Shown here piece by piece: positions 25,342-33,438 of a stretch of DNA of 64,000 bases. Position numbers and translations under genes: made by a program. Location: contig JAWKMO010000006.1 in the NCBI GenBank assembly GCA_041392205.1, positions 62,001 through 126,000 on the forward strand. Direction: 5' to 3'. Each line of letters opens with the position of its first letter. Positions within the stretch are counted from its first letter, which is position 1. The stretch is from Halomarinibacterium sp041392205 (GTDB lineage Bacteria > Bacteroidota > Bacteroidia > Flavobacteriales > Flavobacteriaceae). A model generated the notes under the pieces. That model saw only the letters and a program-made list of their open reading frames with translations, was not told the origin of the DNA and ran no database searches.

Positions 25342-25902
25342 ATGATAACTCGTTGTTCTTGGTGTGGTGAAGACCCCCTTTATGTTGCTTATCACGATAA
25401 GGAATGGGGCGTTCCAGTTAAAGAGGATCAAAAATTATTCGAATTTTTAATATTAGAAACTTTTCAAGCAGGATTAAGTTGGATTACCATTCTTCGGAAA
25501 AGGGAAAACTTCAGAAAAGCATTTGATCATTTCGACTATAAAAAGGTCGCATCCTATAGCGAAGCAAAAATTGAAGCATTGTTAAACAATGAAGGAATTA
25601 TTCGAAATAAGTTAAAAGTAAGAGCTGCCGTTACCAATGCCCAAGCGTTTATGAAAATTCAGAAAGAATTTGGGAGTTTCAGTAATTATATTTGGGGATT
25701 CGTTAATGGGGAACCCATTAAAAACACACTAAAAAATATAAAAGACGCCCCTCCAAATACCCCCCTAAGTGATGAAATTAGCAAAGATTTAAAAAAACGA
25801 GGTTTTAAATTTGTAGGTACCACCGTGGTATATGCGCATATGCAAGCCACTGGAATGGTAAACGATCATTTGGTTGACTGTTTTAGATACCAAGAAGTTT
25901 AG
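25342..25902 (+). CDS. tag: DNA-3-methyladenine glycosylase I
   Basis: Tag removes 3-methyladenine from alkylated DNA in base-excision repair. It has 186 residues. The zinc-binding N-terminus CSWCGEDPLYVAYHDKEWG carries Cys and His ligands, matched by the C-terminal His and Cys in NDHLVDCF. The substrate pocket region EFLILETFQAGLSWITILRKRENFR is typical. The gene ends with a four-base overlap with the convergent TPR-like gene. Confidence 0.94.
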   Translation: MITRCSWCGEDPLYVAYHDKEWGVPVKEDQKLFEFLILETFQAGLSWITILRKRENFRKAFDHFDYKKVASYSEAKIEALLNNEGIIRNKLKVRAAVTNAQAFMKIQKEFGSFSNYIWGFVNGEPIKNTLKNIKDAPPNTPLSDEISKDLKKRGFKFVGTTVVYAHMQATGMVNDHLVDCFRYQEV

Positions 25903-26243
25903 TTTGAAGTTAAAGAAACCAAGTATTTGTTTTCTTTAATGTCTTCGTTTAGTGCCCTTAGGGATTGCTTGTATCTAAAGAGTACTTTTTCTGAAACTAG
26001 TTCTTTTGTTTCGAATACAATTTCGTAGTATTTTTTGGCACTTACATAATTAGATTCAAAATAATATGCATTGGCTAAATCTAGATAAAGTTTTGGAGTA
26101 GCGTAACCTTCCTTAACCACTTGTTCATAAACTTTGGTAATACTTATATCCTTGTTACCATCCTTTACTATATTTTCTTGAGCAAATAGGGAACACGAAA
26201 CACACAAGGTGGTGTATAAAAAAAATGAAGAAATGCGTTTCAT
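25899..26243 (-). CDS. short secreted TPR-like protein, possibly truncated
   Basis: This protein of 114 residues is counted from the Met at 26243, which gives a clean signal peptide (MKRISSFFLY... ending LFAQ). An in-frame Met 17 codons upstream (26294) would spoil it. The mature part contains one clear TPR-type hairpin (YLDLANAYYFESNYVSAKKYYEIVF) and a following helix. Similar helices open the N-terminal region of much longer flavobacterial OmpA-family envelope proteins, so this may be a cut-down relative. No function can be assigned. Confidence 0.6.
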   Translation of the reverse strand: MKRISSFFLYTTLCVSCSLFAQENIVKDGNKDISITKVYEQVVKEGYATPKLYLDLANAYYFESNYVSAKKYYEIVFETKELVSEKVLFRYKQSLRALNEDIKENKYLVSLTSN

Positions 26244-26392
26244 AAGCAGAATATTTGGGAAAATTCTGACGCTAAGATGTTTATTAAAAGTCAAAAAAAC
26301 AAATAAAAGCGATAAAAAACAGTTTCTTTCGTATTAATAGTGTCAAGATTTTATTCCTTAAGGAAAACCTACACAAAAGAATGATAGCGCAA

Positions 26393-28135
26393 TTAGTGCT
26401 TAATAATCTTTCTCATTACCTTCCCAAATTCTCCTTCAAAACTTATAAAGAGGCTTCCATTCCAGCTTGGGTTTAGGTTAAGAGAAAGGACTCCATTTCC
26501 AGAATCCACTTTTGATTGGTATAGCAATTGACCTAAGATGTTGTAAATTTTTATGTCAATAGGTCCTTCAATTTGGTTCACGCTAAAATTTACTTCGCCA
26601 TTAGTTGGATTAGGATATGCTCCAGAAATATTTTTTTCGGCCCAATCTTGAACCGATAATTGCTCCAAGTTAATAGTCCAATAGCCTTCTGGTGCAACTA
26701 TGGGTCTTGTCATTTCCTTTCCAGAAATCGCTTTGGCCCAAATATAATATTCTATATTAATGGGCGTGCTGGGCATTAGCAAATCTACAGTCCAGTTATC
26801 TCCATTTGAAGGCGCCATATCCACTTCATTATATACAATTTCTCCCGCTTGTCTCCAAAAAACCTTTGCTTGGGCAACCCCTGAAATATGTTTAATCATT
26901 GCTTCAATAGTAACCGAGCTTCCTGGGTTGGCTTCGTCTACAGGTTGATGTACAATCCACAAAGGCTCATCGACACCAATGGAATGTGTAATGCAATGGA
27001 TGGCCCCTAAAGAAGCGATAAGATTCTCCCCCGCATTATCTACGTCTATTCCAACTATGGTATACCCGGGGAGCATTTCTTGCCATTGTGCTATCGCTGG
27101 AGCATCTACCTCTGGACGATAGGTGGGTACCAAGACCGTTTTATTTATAAAAACTGCATTGGTATAGGTTCTATAATGCCCCCCTGTATCTGGGTAACTT
27201 CCAGAAGTACTAGGAGGTGCATCTATCCACTTTACTTTATAAGGAGTTCCAAAAGGAGATTGAAAATTGGATAATACATAATTTATATTTGCTTCAATTT
27301 GAGGGCCATCTGCCACCCCTTCGGGATATTTACTTACTAATAAAGTTTCTTCATCCAACAGTTTCATGTGCATGTCTATATGATGAATTACGTCATAGGG
27401 AAGCACGTCCATTTTAATATAGGTTTCTATTCCCATGTAGGCATTCATAATAGCATCGATTTCAGCTTCTGTTTTAGCGCTAACGCCGTAAGGGTTTCCG
27501 GGTTCATTTTCGTTTAAAATTAAACTAGAAGCAAAAGCATTGCCAAGGCCATCACTCATAAAGTTACCTCCCGTATTTACCAAATCGTTGGTTCCCGTTG
27601 TGGTTCCGTAATAGGGTATTCCTGCAAGATTGGCGTGTGCTTCGGGCATGACATCGTCAAGTGGGCGTGGCCTGTTATAAATCCAATCCACTAGGGCTCT
27701 TTCGCCTACATCATCACTATAAATGGTATTCCCAGCATAATCACGAATCCAGATACTATTCCAAGGTTCGTTCATAAAGGTAATATTCGTTAAATCAACC
27801 CCATTGGAAGTTAAATAATTAGATACAGAGGCTTGATTTTGAGTCGTGATAATAACCTTACATTCTTGCACCGCTGCTGCAACAATTTGCCTTAAAATAT
27901 TGGGATAATTAGGCTCCCAAGTAATCAATAAATATTCAATTTCTTCCCATTCAGCCATGGTGCGTACGGGTCCTACAGGAGGATCTGTAAGACGTGTTCC
28001 TTTAAAGTTGAATTGAGAAATAAGTGCTTTTTCAGTTTCCGTTAGGTTTTTAGGAAGCGGCTCTTGGGCCGAAAGAAAGGTTACTGAAAATACGAAAGTG
28101 AAAAGAAGGAATACTTTTGATTGAAAATTTTTCAT
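26393..28135 (-). CDS. T9SS-secreted peptidylarginine deiminase (PPAD-like) / agmatine deiminase family
   Basis: This secreted deiminase of 580 residues has the architecture of Porphyromonas gingivalis PPAD: signal peptide (1-24, ending LSAQ), PAD_porph catalytic domain (about 45-400), an Ig-like domain (about 400-490) and a T9SS sorting domain (about 505-580, AYPNPTNG). Compared from memory with PPAD, the catalytic residues are kept: D132 (IRDYAG), H252 and D254 (HHIDMH), N326 (YTNAVF), C381 (AIHCITH). So is the NRPRP stretch (R155, R157), which in PPAD reads the C-terminal carboxylate of substrates. It could therefore convert C-terminal arginines of peptides to citrulline, or act on free agmatine or arginine. 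A 71-bp repeat precedes its start. The family is certain; the substrate is inferred. Confidence 0.88.
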   Translation of the reverse strand: MKNFQSKVFLLFTFVFSVTFLSAQEPLPKNLTETEKALISQFNFKGTRLTDPPVGPVRTMAEWEEIEYLLITWEPNYPNILRQIVAAAVQECKVIITTQNQASVSNYLTSNGVDLTNITFMNEPWNSIWIRDYAGNTIYSDDVGERALVDWIYNRPRPLDDVMPEAHANLAGIPYYGTTTGTNDLVNTGGNFMSDGLGNAFASSLILNENEPGNPYGVSAKTEAEIDAIMNAYMGIETYIKMDVLPYDVIHHIDMHMKLLDEETLLVSKYPEGVADGPQIEANINYVLSNFQSPFGTPYKVKWIDAPPSTSGSYPDTGGHYRTYTNAVFINKTVLVPTYRPEVDAPAIAQWQEMLPGYTIVGIDVDNAGENLIASLGAIHCITHSIGVDEPLWIVHQPVDEANPGSSVTIEAMIKHISGVAQAKVFWRQAGEIVYNEVDMAPSNGDNWTVDLLMPSTPINIEYYIWAKAISGKEMTRPIVAPEGYWTINLEQLSVQDWAEKNISGAYPNPTNGEVNFSVNQIEGPIDIKIYNILGQLLYQSKVDSGNGVLSLNLNPSWNGSLFISFEGEFGKVMRKIIKH

Positions 28136-28203
28136 CTATATAAACTATTTGGAAATGCTGAAGCCCGTGTCCCTACTTTAGATAGGGATGGAATGCCTAA
28201 ATT
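28133..28203 (-). repeat. 71-bp leader repeat, copy 2
   Basis: This aligns end to end with 9775-9845, from the start codon of the deiminase gene upstream. The hairpin is TCCCTA (28170-28175) with TAGGGA (28183-28188), and the block GAATGCC is shared. It occupies most of the 168-bp gap between aat and the deiminase gene. Confidence 0.6.
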
Positions 28204-28303
28204 ATAAAACTTTGTTCGATTTTTAAATTTTATTACTAGGCACTTCATGGTTGAAAGCAATTTAAGTTACGAATATAATGAAAATGCCCTTTTAAGAACA
28301 CTT

Positions 28304-28951
28304 TTAACGCTCAAAATTGAGAAATTTGATAAAATCTTCCCGCGAAATTTCTTCTGCACCTAAACTATGTAAATGATTTGTAAAAACCTGACAGTCAATT
28401 AATTTATAATTGTCCATTTTTAATTTTTCCACCCAGTGATAGAATCCTACTTTTGAGGCATTGCTCTCGTTACTAAACATGCTTTCGCCGCAAAATATTT
28501 TTTTTTCAGCTAAATCAATTCCGTATAAGCCTCCCACTAGCAGGTCTTCTTCCCAAACCTCTACAGAAACGGCATAACCCATTTTATGTAGTAATTGGTA
28601 TGCTTCTATCATTTTTGAAGTAATCCAAGTGCCTTTTTGGCCTTTTCTTTTTGAAGAAGCGCATTGCTGAATGACATTAGAAAAATCTTGATTAAAAGTA
28701 ACTTTATACCTTCCTGAGGCAATTATTTTTTTAAGGCTTTTTGAAACTTTCAATTGATGAGGAAAAAGAACCATTCTGGGGTTTGGGCTCCACCATAAAA
28801 TGGGTTGACCTTCTTCATACCAAGGAAAAATCCCCGATTGGTAAGCAAGTAGCAATCGCTCTACAGATAAATCTCCTCCCAAGGCAAGCAATCCTTCTTC
28901 AGAAGCATCCGAAACTGGTGGAAACCATACTTGGGAAGTAAGATAAACCAT
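28304..28951 (-). CDS. aat: leucyl/phenylalanyl-tRNA--protein transferase
   Basis: Aat adds Leu or Phe from charged tRNA to proteins with N-terminal Arg or Lys, which marks them for degradation by ClpAP (bacterial N-end rule). It has 215 residues. The signatures WFPPVSDASEEGLLALGGDLS (N-terminal), WWSPNPRMVLFP, the GGLYGIDL strand and FCGESMFS are all present, with DCQVFTNHLHSLGAEEISREDF near the end. It is probably a single-gene unit with no clear terminator. Confidence 0.95.
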   Translation of the reverse strand: MVYLTSQVWFPPVSDASEEGLLALGGDLSVERLLLAYQSGIFPWYEEGQPILWWSPNPRMVLFPHQLKVSKSLKKIIASGRYKVTFNQDFSNVIQQCASSKRKGQKGTWITSKMIEAYQLLHKMGYAVSVEVWEEDLLVGGLYGIDLAEKKIFCGESMFSNESNASKVGFYHWVEKLKMDNYKLIDCQVFTNHLHSLGAEEISREDFIKFLNFER

Positions 28952-29104
28952 TGTTTTTCAAGATTAAAAACTGTTAAAAGAGAAATTCCTGTTTTAAATC
29001 TCAGAGATTTTATAGATATTTAGTTGCTTTTTTAATTCCTACTAAACTATTTGTTCATGTTAGTTCCTATTTGAATGTTAAAAAAGCGCCACACTAAAAA
29101 CTGA

Positions 29105-29133
29105 CCTCGTTTATACAAGCCAGATAAACGAGG
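29105..29133 (-). terminator. terminator after DUF3127 gene
   Basis: A 10-bp stem (CCTCGTTTAT 29105-29114 with ATAAACGAGG 29124-29133) is followed on the minus strand by a T-rich stretch. It lies nine bases downstream of the DUF3127 stop. Confidence 0.75.
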
Positions 29134-29141
29134 TTTTCTAT

Positions 29142-29516
29142 TTAAAAGGGTAAATCGTCGTGGTCTTCTTCGTTAAAGTCGGAGATGGGTTCAAAAGCCT
29201 CTTCGGAAGGGATGGGAGGCATGGTTCCCGAAGCGGGACTTTCAAGATTTTCAATACGCCAACCTTGAATGGAGTTAAAGTATTTTGTTTCCCCCTGTGG
29301 GTTTACCCACTCACGACCTTTAAGGTTGATATTTACTTTTACATTTTGACCCACTTGGTAGTTATTTAATAAATCGGTTTTATCTTGTACAAATTCTACC
29401 AAAATATGTTGGGGATATTGCTCTTCGGTAGTGATAACTAATTCCCTTTTTCTAAAGCCGTTACTTCCAAAGGTTTGTGTCTCACTAATTAATTTTATTT
29501 TACCTTGTACTTCCAT
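29142..29516 (-). CDS. DUF3127 protein (OB-fold-like)
   Basis: This protein of 124 residues has a beta-rich first 90 residues beginning MEVQGKIKLISETQTFGSNGFRKRELVI, the signature of DUF3127, predicted to adopt an OB-fold. The acidic C-terminus ending EEDHDDLPF looks like the tip of a single-stranded-DNA-binding protein, which in SSB docks partner proteins. A role in DNA or RNA binding is a reasonable inference. It starts 21 bases after the flavin reductase gene and may share its transcript. Confidence 0.85.
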   Translation of the reverse strand: MEVQGKIKLISETQTFGSNGFRKRELVITTEEQYPQHILVEFVQDKTDLLNNYQVGQNVKVNINLKGREWVNPQGETKYFNSIQGWRIENLESPASGTMPPIPSEEAFEPISDFNEEDHDDLPF

Positions 29517-29537
29517 GACTGTTTTTAAAATTTAAAT

Positions 29538-30365
29538 CTACGTATTTAATAATATTTTCCACGCTGCTTCAACATTACCTTTAGTTAGCAAGTCGTGTGC
29601 TTTTTTATGTTTTTCTTCAGAATAGATACTATTACTTGCTCCTTCCGGTAGTGTTTCAACATTGGCCAACATTCCTAAATCATTTCCTGTTAAAATAGTG
29701 CTTTTTTTAATTACTTCTGGTAAAGTATCTACGCCCACTCCCATGGTTTGAATGGGTTTTGGCACTTCAAAAATTCCATCCTTAGCACGAGTGTACCAAT
29801 TACCTCCCATTCTAGCAACAGTATCCAATTTATAGGGATCCATTTTGCCTTCAGCATCTAGAATGGTTTCCTTTATGTGAAGTTTTACAACTTCAGCAAT
29901 AATCAAATTTCCTGCGCCAGCTTCTTCTCCTAAAGCAATAACCTCCTTTACTTTACATTCAAATTGTACGGGGGATTCTGCCACACGGGGTGGTTTTATA
30001 AGTTCCGAAGGCATTTCTGTAAATCCCGCTTTAATAAATTCGTTTACCCCTTTGGGATATTCGGTAGAAGACAAACTCATTTGTTGAACCATGGCATAAC
30101 TTACCACATTTATTACTACCTCTTTGGTTTCCAACACATTCTCCAAGGTATGTTTTAGGGTATTGTCGCGCACTCTTCGTGCTGGCGAAAAAACCATAAT
30201 AGGAGGTTTTGCACTAAAAACATTAAAAAAACTGTAAGGCGAAAGGTTTACATTCCCTTTTGCATCTATGGTACTGGCAAAACAAATAGGGCGGGGTGAA
30301 ATAGCGCCTAATAAATACCCATGTAATTGGGCTGTTGAAATATCCTCTGGAGAAATACTAAGCAT
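29538..30365 (-). CDS. flavin reductase family protein (flavoredoxin-like)
   Basis: This FMN-binding split-barrel protein has 275 residues. The flavin reductase-like core is seen in LLGAISPRPICFASTIDAKGNVNLSPYSFFNVFS (about 17-50 in pieces), with the conserved KEVVINVVS and the substrate-side segment PVQFECKVKE. Relatives reduce flavins or transfer electrons; the partner here is unknown. The long C-terminal extension (about 205-275) is common in the flavobacterial version. It appears to be the first gene of a pair with DUF3127. Confidence 0.87.
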   Translation of the reverse strand: MLSISPEDISTAQLHGYLLGAISPRPICFASTIDAKGNVNLSPYSFFNVFSAKPPIMVFSPARRVRDNTLKHTLENVLETKEVVINVVSYAMVQQMSLSSTEYPKGVNEFIKAGFTEMPSELIKPPRVAESPVQFECKVKEVIALGEEAGAGNLIIAEVVKLHIKETILDAEGKMDPYKLDTVARMGGNWYTRAKDGIFEVPKPIQTMGVGVDTLPEVIKKSTILTGNDLGMLANVETLPEGASNSIYSEEKHKKAHDLLTKGNVEAAWKILLNT

Positions 30366-30477
30366 AATGACAAAGGTATTGTAATCTGTAAAGTCTTAAA
30401 AATTTACAGGCACAATAATATTAACATATTTCCATTATATTTAAACCTCTATAACGGTAGCAAACACATAACTATTT

Positions 30478-31632
30478 ATGCCGAATAAAATTTCCCTTAC
30501 TAGGTGGCTTTTTGTATTAACCTCTTTAATTATTATTAGTTTAATATTGTGGAATACCTATCAGTTTTTTACACAACTTAAAGAAAACGAACGTACAAAA
30601 ATGACCATCTGGGCAGCCGCTTTTGAAGAATTTCAAGAAGTTAATATTACCAATAAAGATTGGAATAGCAAACTCATTTTAACGGTGTTACAAAGCAATA
30701 CTACTACGCCAATGATTTTGTACACTCACAAAGAAGACAAATACGACGGTAATAATCTTGATACCCTAGTAATAAAAGATCCTGCCAAAAGAGACCAACT
30801 TATAGAACAATTTAAGAGCGAGTATAAGCCCATAGAAATTATGTACAATGACACCATTTTACAAACCATTTATTACGGTAATTCACCCATCATCAACAAA
30901 ATAAAATACTATCCTGCAGCACTCATTGTAATTATTTTATTATTCTTTTTGGCAATTTACTTTTTTTACCAAACCTCAAAATCGGCAGAACAAAACAAAC
31001 TTTGGGCCGGGATGGCAAAGGAAACAGCACACCAAATTGGGACTCCTTTATCTTCCTTAACCGGTTGGACCGAAATTTTAAAAGAAGAAAACGTAAATCC
31101 TGAGTATATTAATGAAATAGATAAAGATATCTCTCGTCTTAAAACCATTACTGAACGTTTTTCAAAAATAGGTTCTGTACCAAAACTTGAAAAAGTAGAC
31201 CTTCTTTTTGAGACTAAACAATCTTTCGATTATATGAAAAGTAGAAGTTCAAAACTTATTGATTTTGAGCTTAAAACTCCCAAACAAGCCCTCTTTGTAA
31301 ATCTTAATCCTCAACTTTACAGTTGGACGATAGAAAATCTTTTTAAAAATAGTATGGATGCCATGAGAGGTCAGGGAAAAATCACCTTAGAGATTATTCC
31401 AGATAATAAGAAGGTCTTTGTACGTATTTTGGATACTGGAAAAGGAATTCCAAAAAAGGATTTTAAAAAAATATTTACTCCAGGATTTACGACCAAAAAA
31501 AGAGGTTGGGGATTGGGGCTTTCGTTAGCAAAGCGAATTATAGAAGATTACCATAACGGAAAAATTTATGTCCTTAAAAGCACCAAAAACGAAGGTACTG
31601 TAATTGAAATTTCACTGCCTCAAATTTCATAA
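30478..31632 (+). CDS. sensor histidine kinase
   Basis: This two-helix membrane histidine kinase has 384 residues: TM1 at about 12-30, a periplasmic sensor (about 31-148), TM2 at about 150-168, a HisKA-type domain with H185 in ETAHQIGTPLSSL, and a HATPase domain with the N-box (ENLFKNSMDAM), the G1 box DTGKGIP and G2 box RGWGLGLSLAKRI. The phospho-acceptor His is followed by Gln rather than the usual Glu. No response regulator gene is adjacent, so it is an orphan. The next gene begins directly after its TAA. Confidence 0.9.
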   Translation: MPNKISLTRWLFVLTSLIIISLILWNTYQFFTQLKENERTKMTIWAAAFEEFQEVNITNKDWNSKLILTVLQSNTTTPMILYTHKEDKYDGNNLDTLVIKDPAKRDQLIEQFKSEYKPIEIMYNDTILQTIYYGNSPIINKIKYYPAALIVIILLFFLAIYFFYQTSKSAEQNKLWAGMAKETAHQIGTPLSSLTGWTEILKEENVNPEYINEIDKDISRLKTITERFSKIGSVPKLEKVDLLFETKQSFDYMKSRSSKLIDFELKTPKQALFVNLNPQLYSWTIENLFKNSMDAMRGQGKITLEIIPDNKKVFVRILDTGKGIPKKDFKKIFTPGFTTKKRGWGLGLSLAKRIIEDYHNGKIYVLKSTKNEGTVIEISLPQIS

Positions 31633-31977
31633 ATGATTACAAAAAATCAATTACTTCATACTGCAAAAATTAATAACAATTGCCCCGAATGCTTTTCTAA
31701 TGATGGGCTGGAGTTTTCATTTTCTCAAAAAGAAATAGAGACTAAACTATATAAAAAAGCGAGTAAAGCGATTGAAGAAACGCTTTTTTGTCATACTTGT
31801 AAACATATCATCTATCCTGTAAATTGGACCGAGGATATAGAAAGAGTCTATCAATACCATAAAAAGTTAGTCGCCCCAAAAAATTCTTCCGTTAGGCTTA
31901 AACCTCTTGCTTTAACCATAATTTTTGTAGATATCATTATAGTAGCCGCAATAGCTTACTATTTTATAAGCCGTTAA
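31633..31977 (+). CDS. zinc-ribbon-like membrane-anchored protein, unknown
   Basis: This protein of 114 residues has two CxxC pairs (NCPEC near 17-20 and FCHTC near 54-57), spaced as in a zinc ribbon, then a basic stretch and a single C-terminal membrane helix (about 93-111). The domain should face the cytoplasm, anchored at the inner membrane. The ATG follows the kinase stop without a gap, so the two are co-expressed and may be functionally linked. I do not recognise a named family. Confidence 0.7.
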   Translation: MITKNQLLHTAKINNNCPECFSNDGLEFSFSQKEIETKLYKKASKAIEETLFCHTCKHIIYPVNWTEDIERVYQYHKKLVAPKNSSVRLKPLALTIIFVDIIIVAAIAYYFISR

Positions 31978-32363
31978 AGGTTAGCATTTATTTTTGCTGC
32001 TAAGGTGTTCATTTCGGAAGGCGATAAAGAAACTTTATGCATAAAAGTCATCTCTCGCATTTCGTTTATGGGAATTAAATGCACGTGTACGTGAGGCACT
32101 TCGAGTCCAATAACGGAAACCCCAATTCTCTTACAAGAAACTGTTTTTTCAAGGGCTTTTGCGACCGTATAGGAAAATTTCATTAGCGCCGAATAGTGCG
32201 ATTCATTCATATCAAAGATTTTATTAATCTCTTGCTTTGGGACACATAAAGTATGGCCTATTGCATTGGGGTTTACATCCAAAAAAGCAATAAAATCTTG
32301 ATCCTCGGCTACTTTGTAACAAGGAATCTCCCCCGCAATTATTTTGCTAAAAATAGATGCCAT
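31974..32363 (-). CDS. HIT family hydrolase
   Basis: This histidine-triad nucleotide-binding protein of 129 residues belongs to the HinT/protein-kinase-C-interactor-like branch. The motif HVHVHLIP carries the active-site histidines. FSKIIAGEIPCYKVAEDQDFIAFLDVNP is the usual N-terminus. It hydrolyses nucleoside phosphoramidates or similar. Its start overlaps the greA stop by one base, so it is read from the greA promoter. Confidence 0.93.
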   Translation of the reverse strand: MASIFSKIIAGEIPCYKVAEDQDFIAFLDVNPNAIGHTLCVPKQEINKIFDMNESHYSALMKFSYTVAKALEKTVSCKRIGVSVIGLEVPHVHVHLIPINEMREMTFMHKVSLSPSEMNTLAAKINANL

Positions 32364-32839
32364 TAGTCTCGGCTAATTTCTAAAATTTCAAACTTCATGG
32401 TGCCATTAGGGACTTGTATTTCGGCAATCTCTCCTACTTCTTTTCCTAACAATCCTTTCCCAATGGGAGAATCTACAGATATTTTACCTGTTTTAAGGTC
32501 TGCTTCACTTTGCGCTACTAATTTATATGTCATTTGCACACCATTGGTTTGGTTTTTAATTTTCACCGTAGAATGTACCAATACTTTTGTGGTATCTAGT
32601 TGAGATTCATCAATTAAACGAGCATTGGCAACCACTTCTTCTAGCTTTGAAATTCGCATTTCAAGCATTCCCTGTGCTTCCTTTGCGGCATCATATTCTG
32701 CATTTTCACTTAAATCCCCTTTATCTCTAGCCTCCGCAATAGCCTGTGACGCTTTAGGACGTTCTACATCTTTTAAATGATTTAACTCGTCCCTTAATTT
32801 TTTTAATCCTTCGGCGCTATAATAAGATACTTTACTCAT
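32363..32839 (-). CDS. greA: transcription elongation factor GreA
   Basis: GreA rescues backtracked RNA polymerase by stimulating transcript cleavage. It has 158 residues. The N-terminal coiled coil (about 1-75) carries the acidic tip in ARDKGDLSENAEYDAAKE. The C-terminal FKBP-like domain includes DSPIGKGLLGKEVGE. It forms a two-gene operon with the HIT gene. A -33/-7 promoter is visible at 32934-32961, with a short hairpin in the leader (32907-32927). Confidence 0.96.
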   Translation of the reverse strand: MSKVSYYSAEGLKKLRDELNHLKDVERPKASQAIAEARDKGDLSENAEYDAAKEAQGMLEMRISKLEEVVANARLIDESQLDTTKVLVHSTVKIKNQTNGVQMTYKLVAQSEADLKTGKISVDSPIGKGLLGKEVGEIAEIQVPNGTMKFEILEISRD

Positions 32840-32933
32840 AACTTAATCGTTTTATAAAAATCATTCCAACTTCAAATAAATTAACAAACGGGTTTAGGAA
32901 TGAAAAAATCCCATGCAAGACGGGATTTAATTA

Positions 32934-32961
32934 CAAATATACTAAAAAATTACTTGCTCAA
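32934..32961 (-). promoter_or_regulatory. greA promoter
   Basis: On the minus strand, TTG at 32961-32959, a 17-base spacer and TATATTTG at 32941-32934 match the Bacteroidota consensus. A divergent -7-like TACTTTTG (32971-32978) for the lipoprotein gene lies just beyond it. Confidence 0.55.
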
Positions 32962-32997
32962 TAATTGTTATACTTTTGTAGGCACAAAAAAATTACT

Positions 32998-33438
32998 ATG
33001 GTACGATTGGCTTTTACAATATTATTTTGTTTTTTAATTCTTGGTTGTGGTAAAAATGATGACCCCAATACTAACGATAACAATCCCTATTTAACACCCC
33101 CTATTGTAAATCTTAATCTTAATCTTAACCTCCCCCAATACAACCCTCTTCGATTCCCTGGAAATTCTATAGTATTATCTAATCAAGGTATTAAAGGTAT
33201 TGTCGTATATAATGTAAACAACGATTTATATACCGCCTTCGATTTAAGTGATCCTAACCACCTTCCAAATAGTTGTTCCAAAATGACTTTAAACGGCATT
33301 ATTGCCACATGTACTTGTGGTGATAATAATGCATACGACATTGTTACGGGACAAAAAACACCCATTCAAGAGGATATATACCCCATGCATCAATACCGAA
33401 TCAATAGATCGGGTGATAATATTACTATAACCAATTAA
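32998..33438 (+). CDS. Rieske-like-fold lipoprotein lacking cluster histidines
   Basis: This lipoprotein of 146 residues has signal and lipobox LILGC. The mature part has the strand pattern of Rieske proteins (QGIKGIVVYNVNNDLYTAFDLS). Where a Rieske site would read CxH and CxxH, it reads CSKMTLNGIIATCTCG: cysteines without the histidine ligands. It is therefore unlikely to bind a 2Fe-2S Rieske cluster, and the three cysteines may form a disulfide or bind something else. The start at 32998 gives a clean signal peptide; an upstream in-frame start (32965) would add 11 charged residues. The end overlaps the TonB receptor gene by four bases. Confidence 0.7.
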   Translation: MVRLAFTILFCFLILGCGKNDDPNTNDNNPYLTPPIVNLNLNLNLPQYNPLRFPGNSIVLSNQGIKGIVVYNVNNDLYTAFDLSDPNHLPNSCSKMTLNGIIATCTCGDNNAYDIVTGQKTPIQEDIYPMHQYRINRSGDNITITN

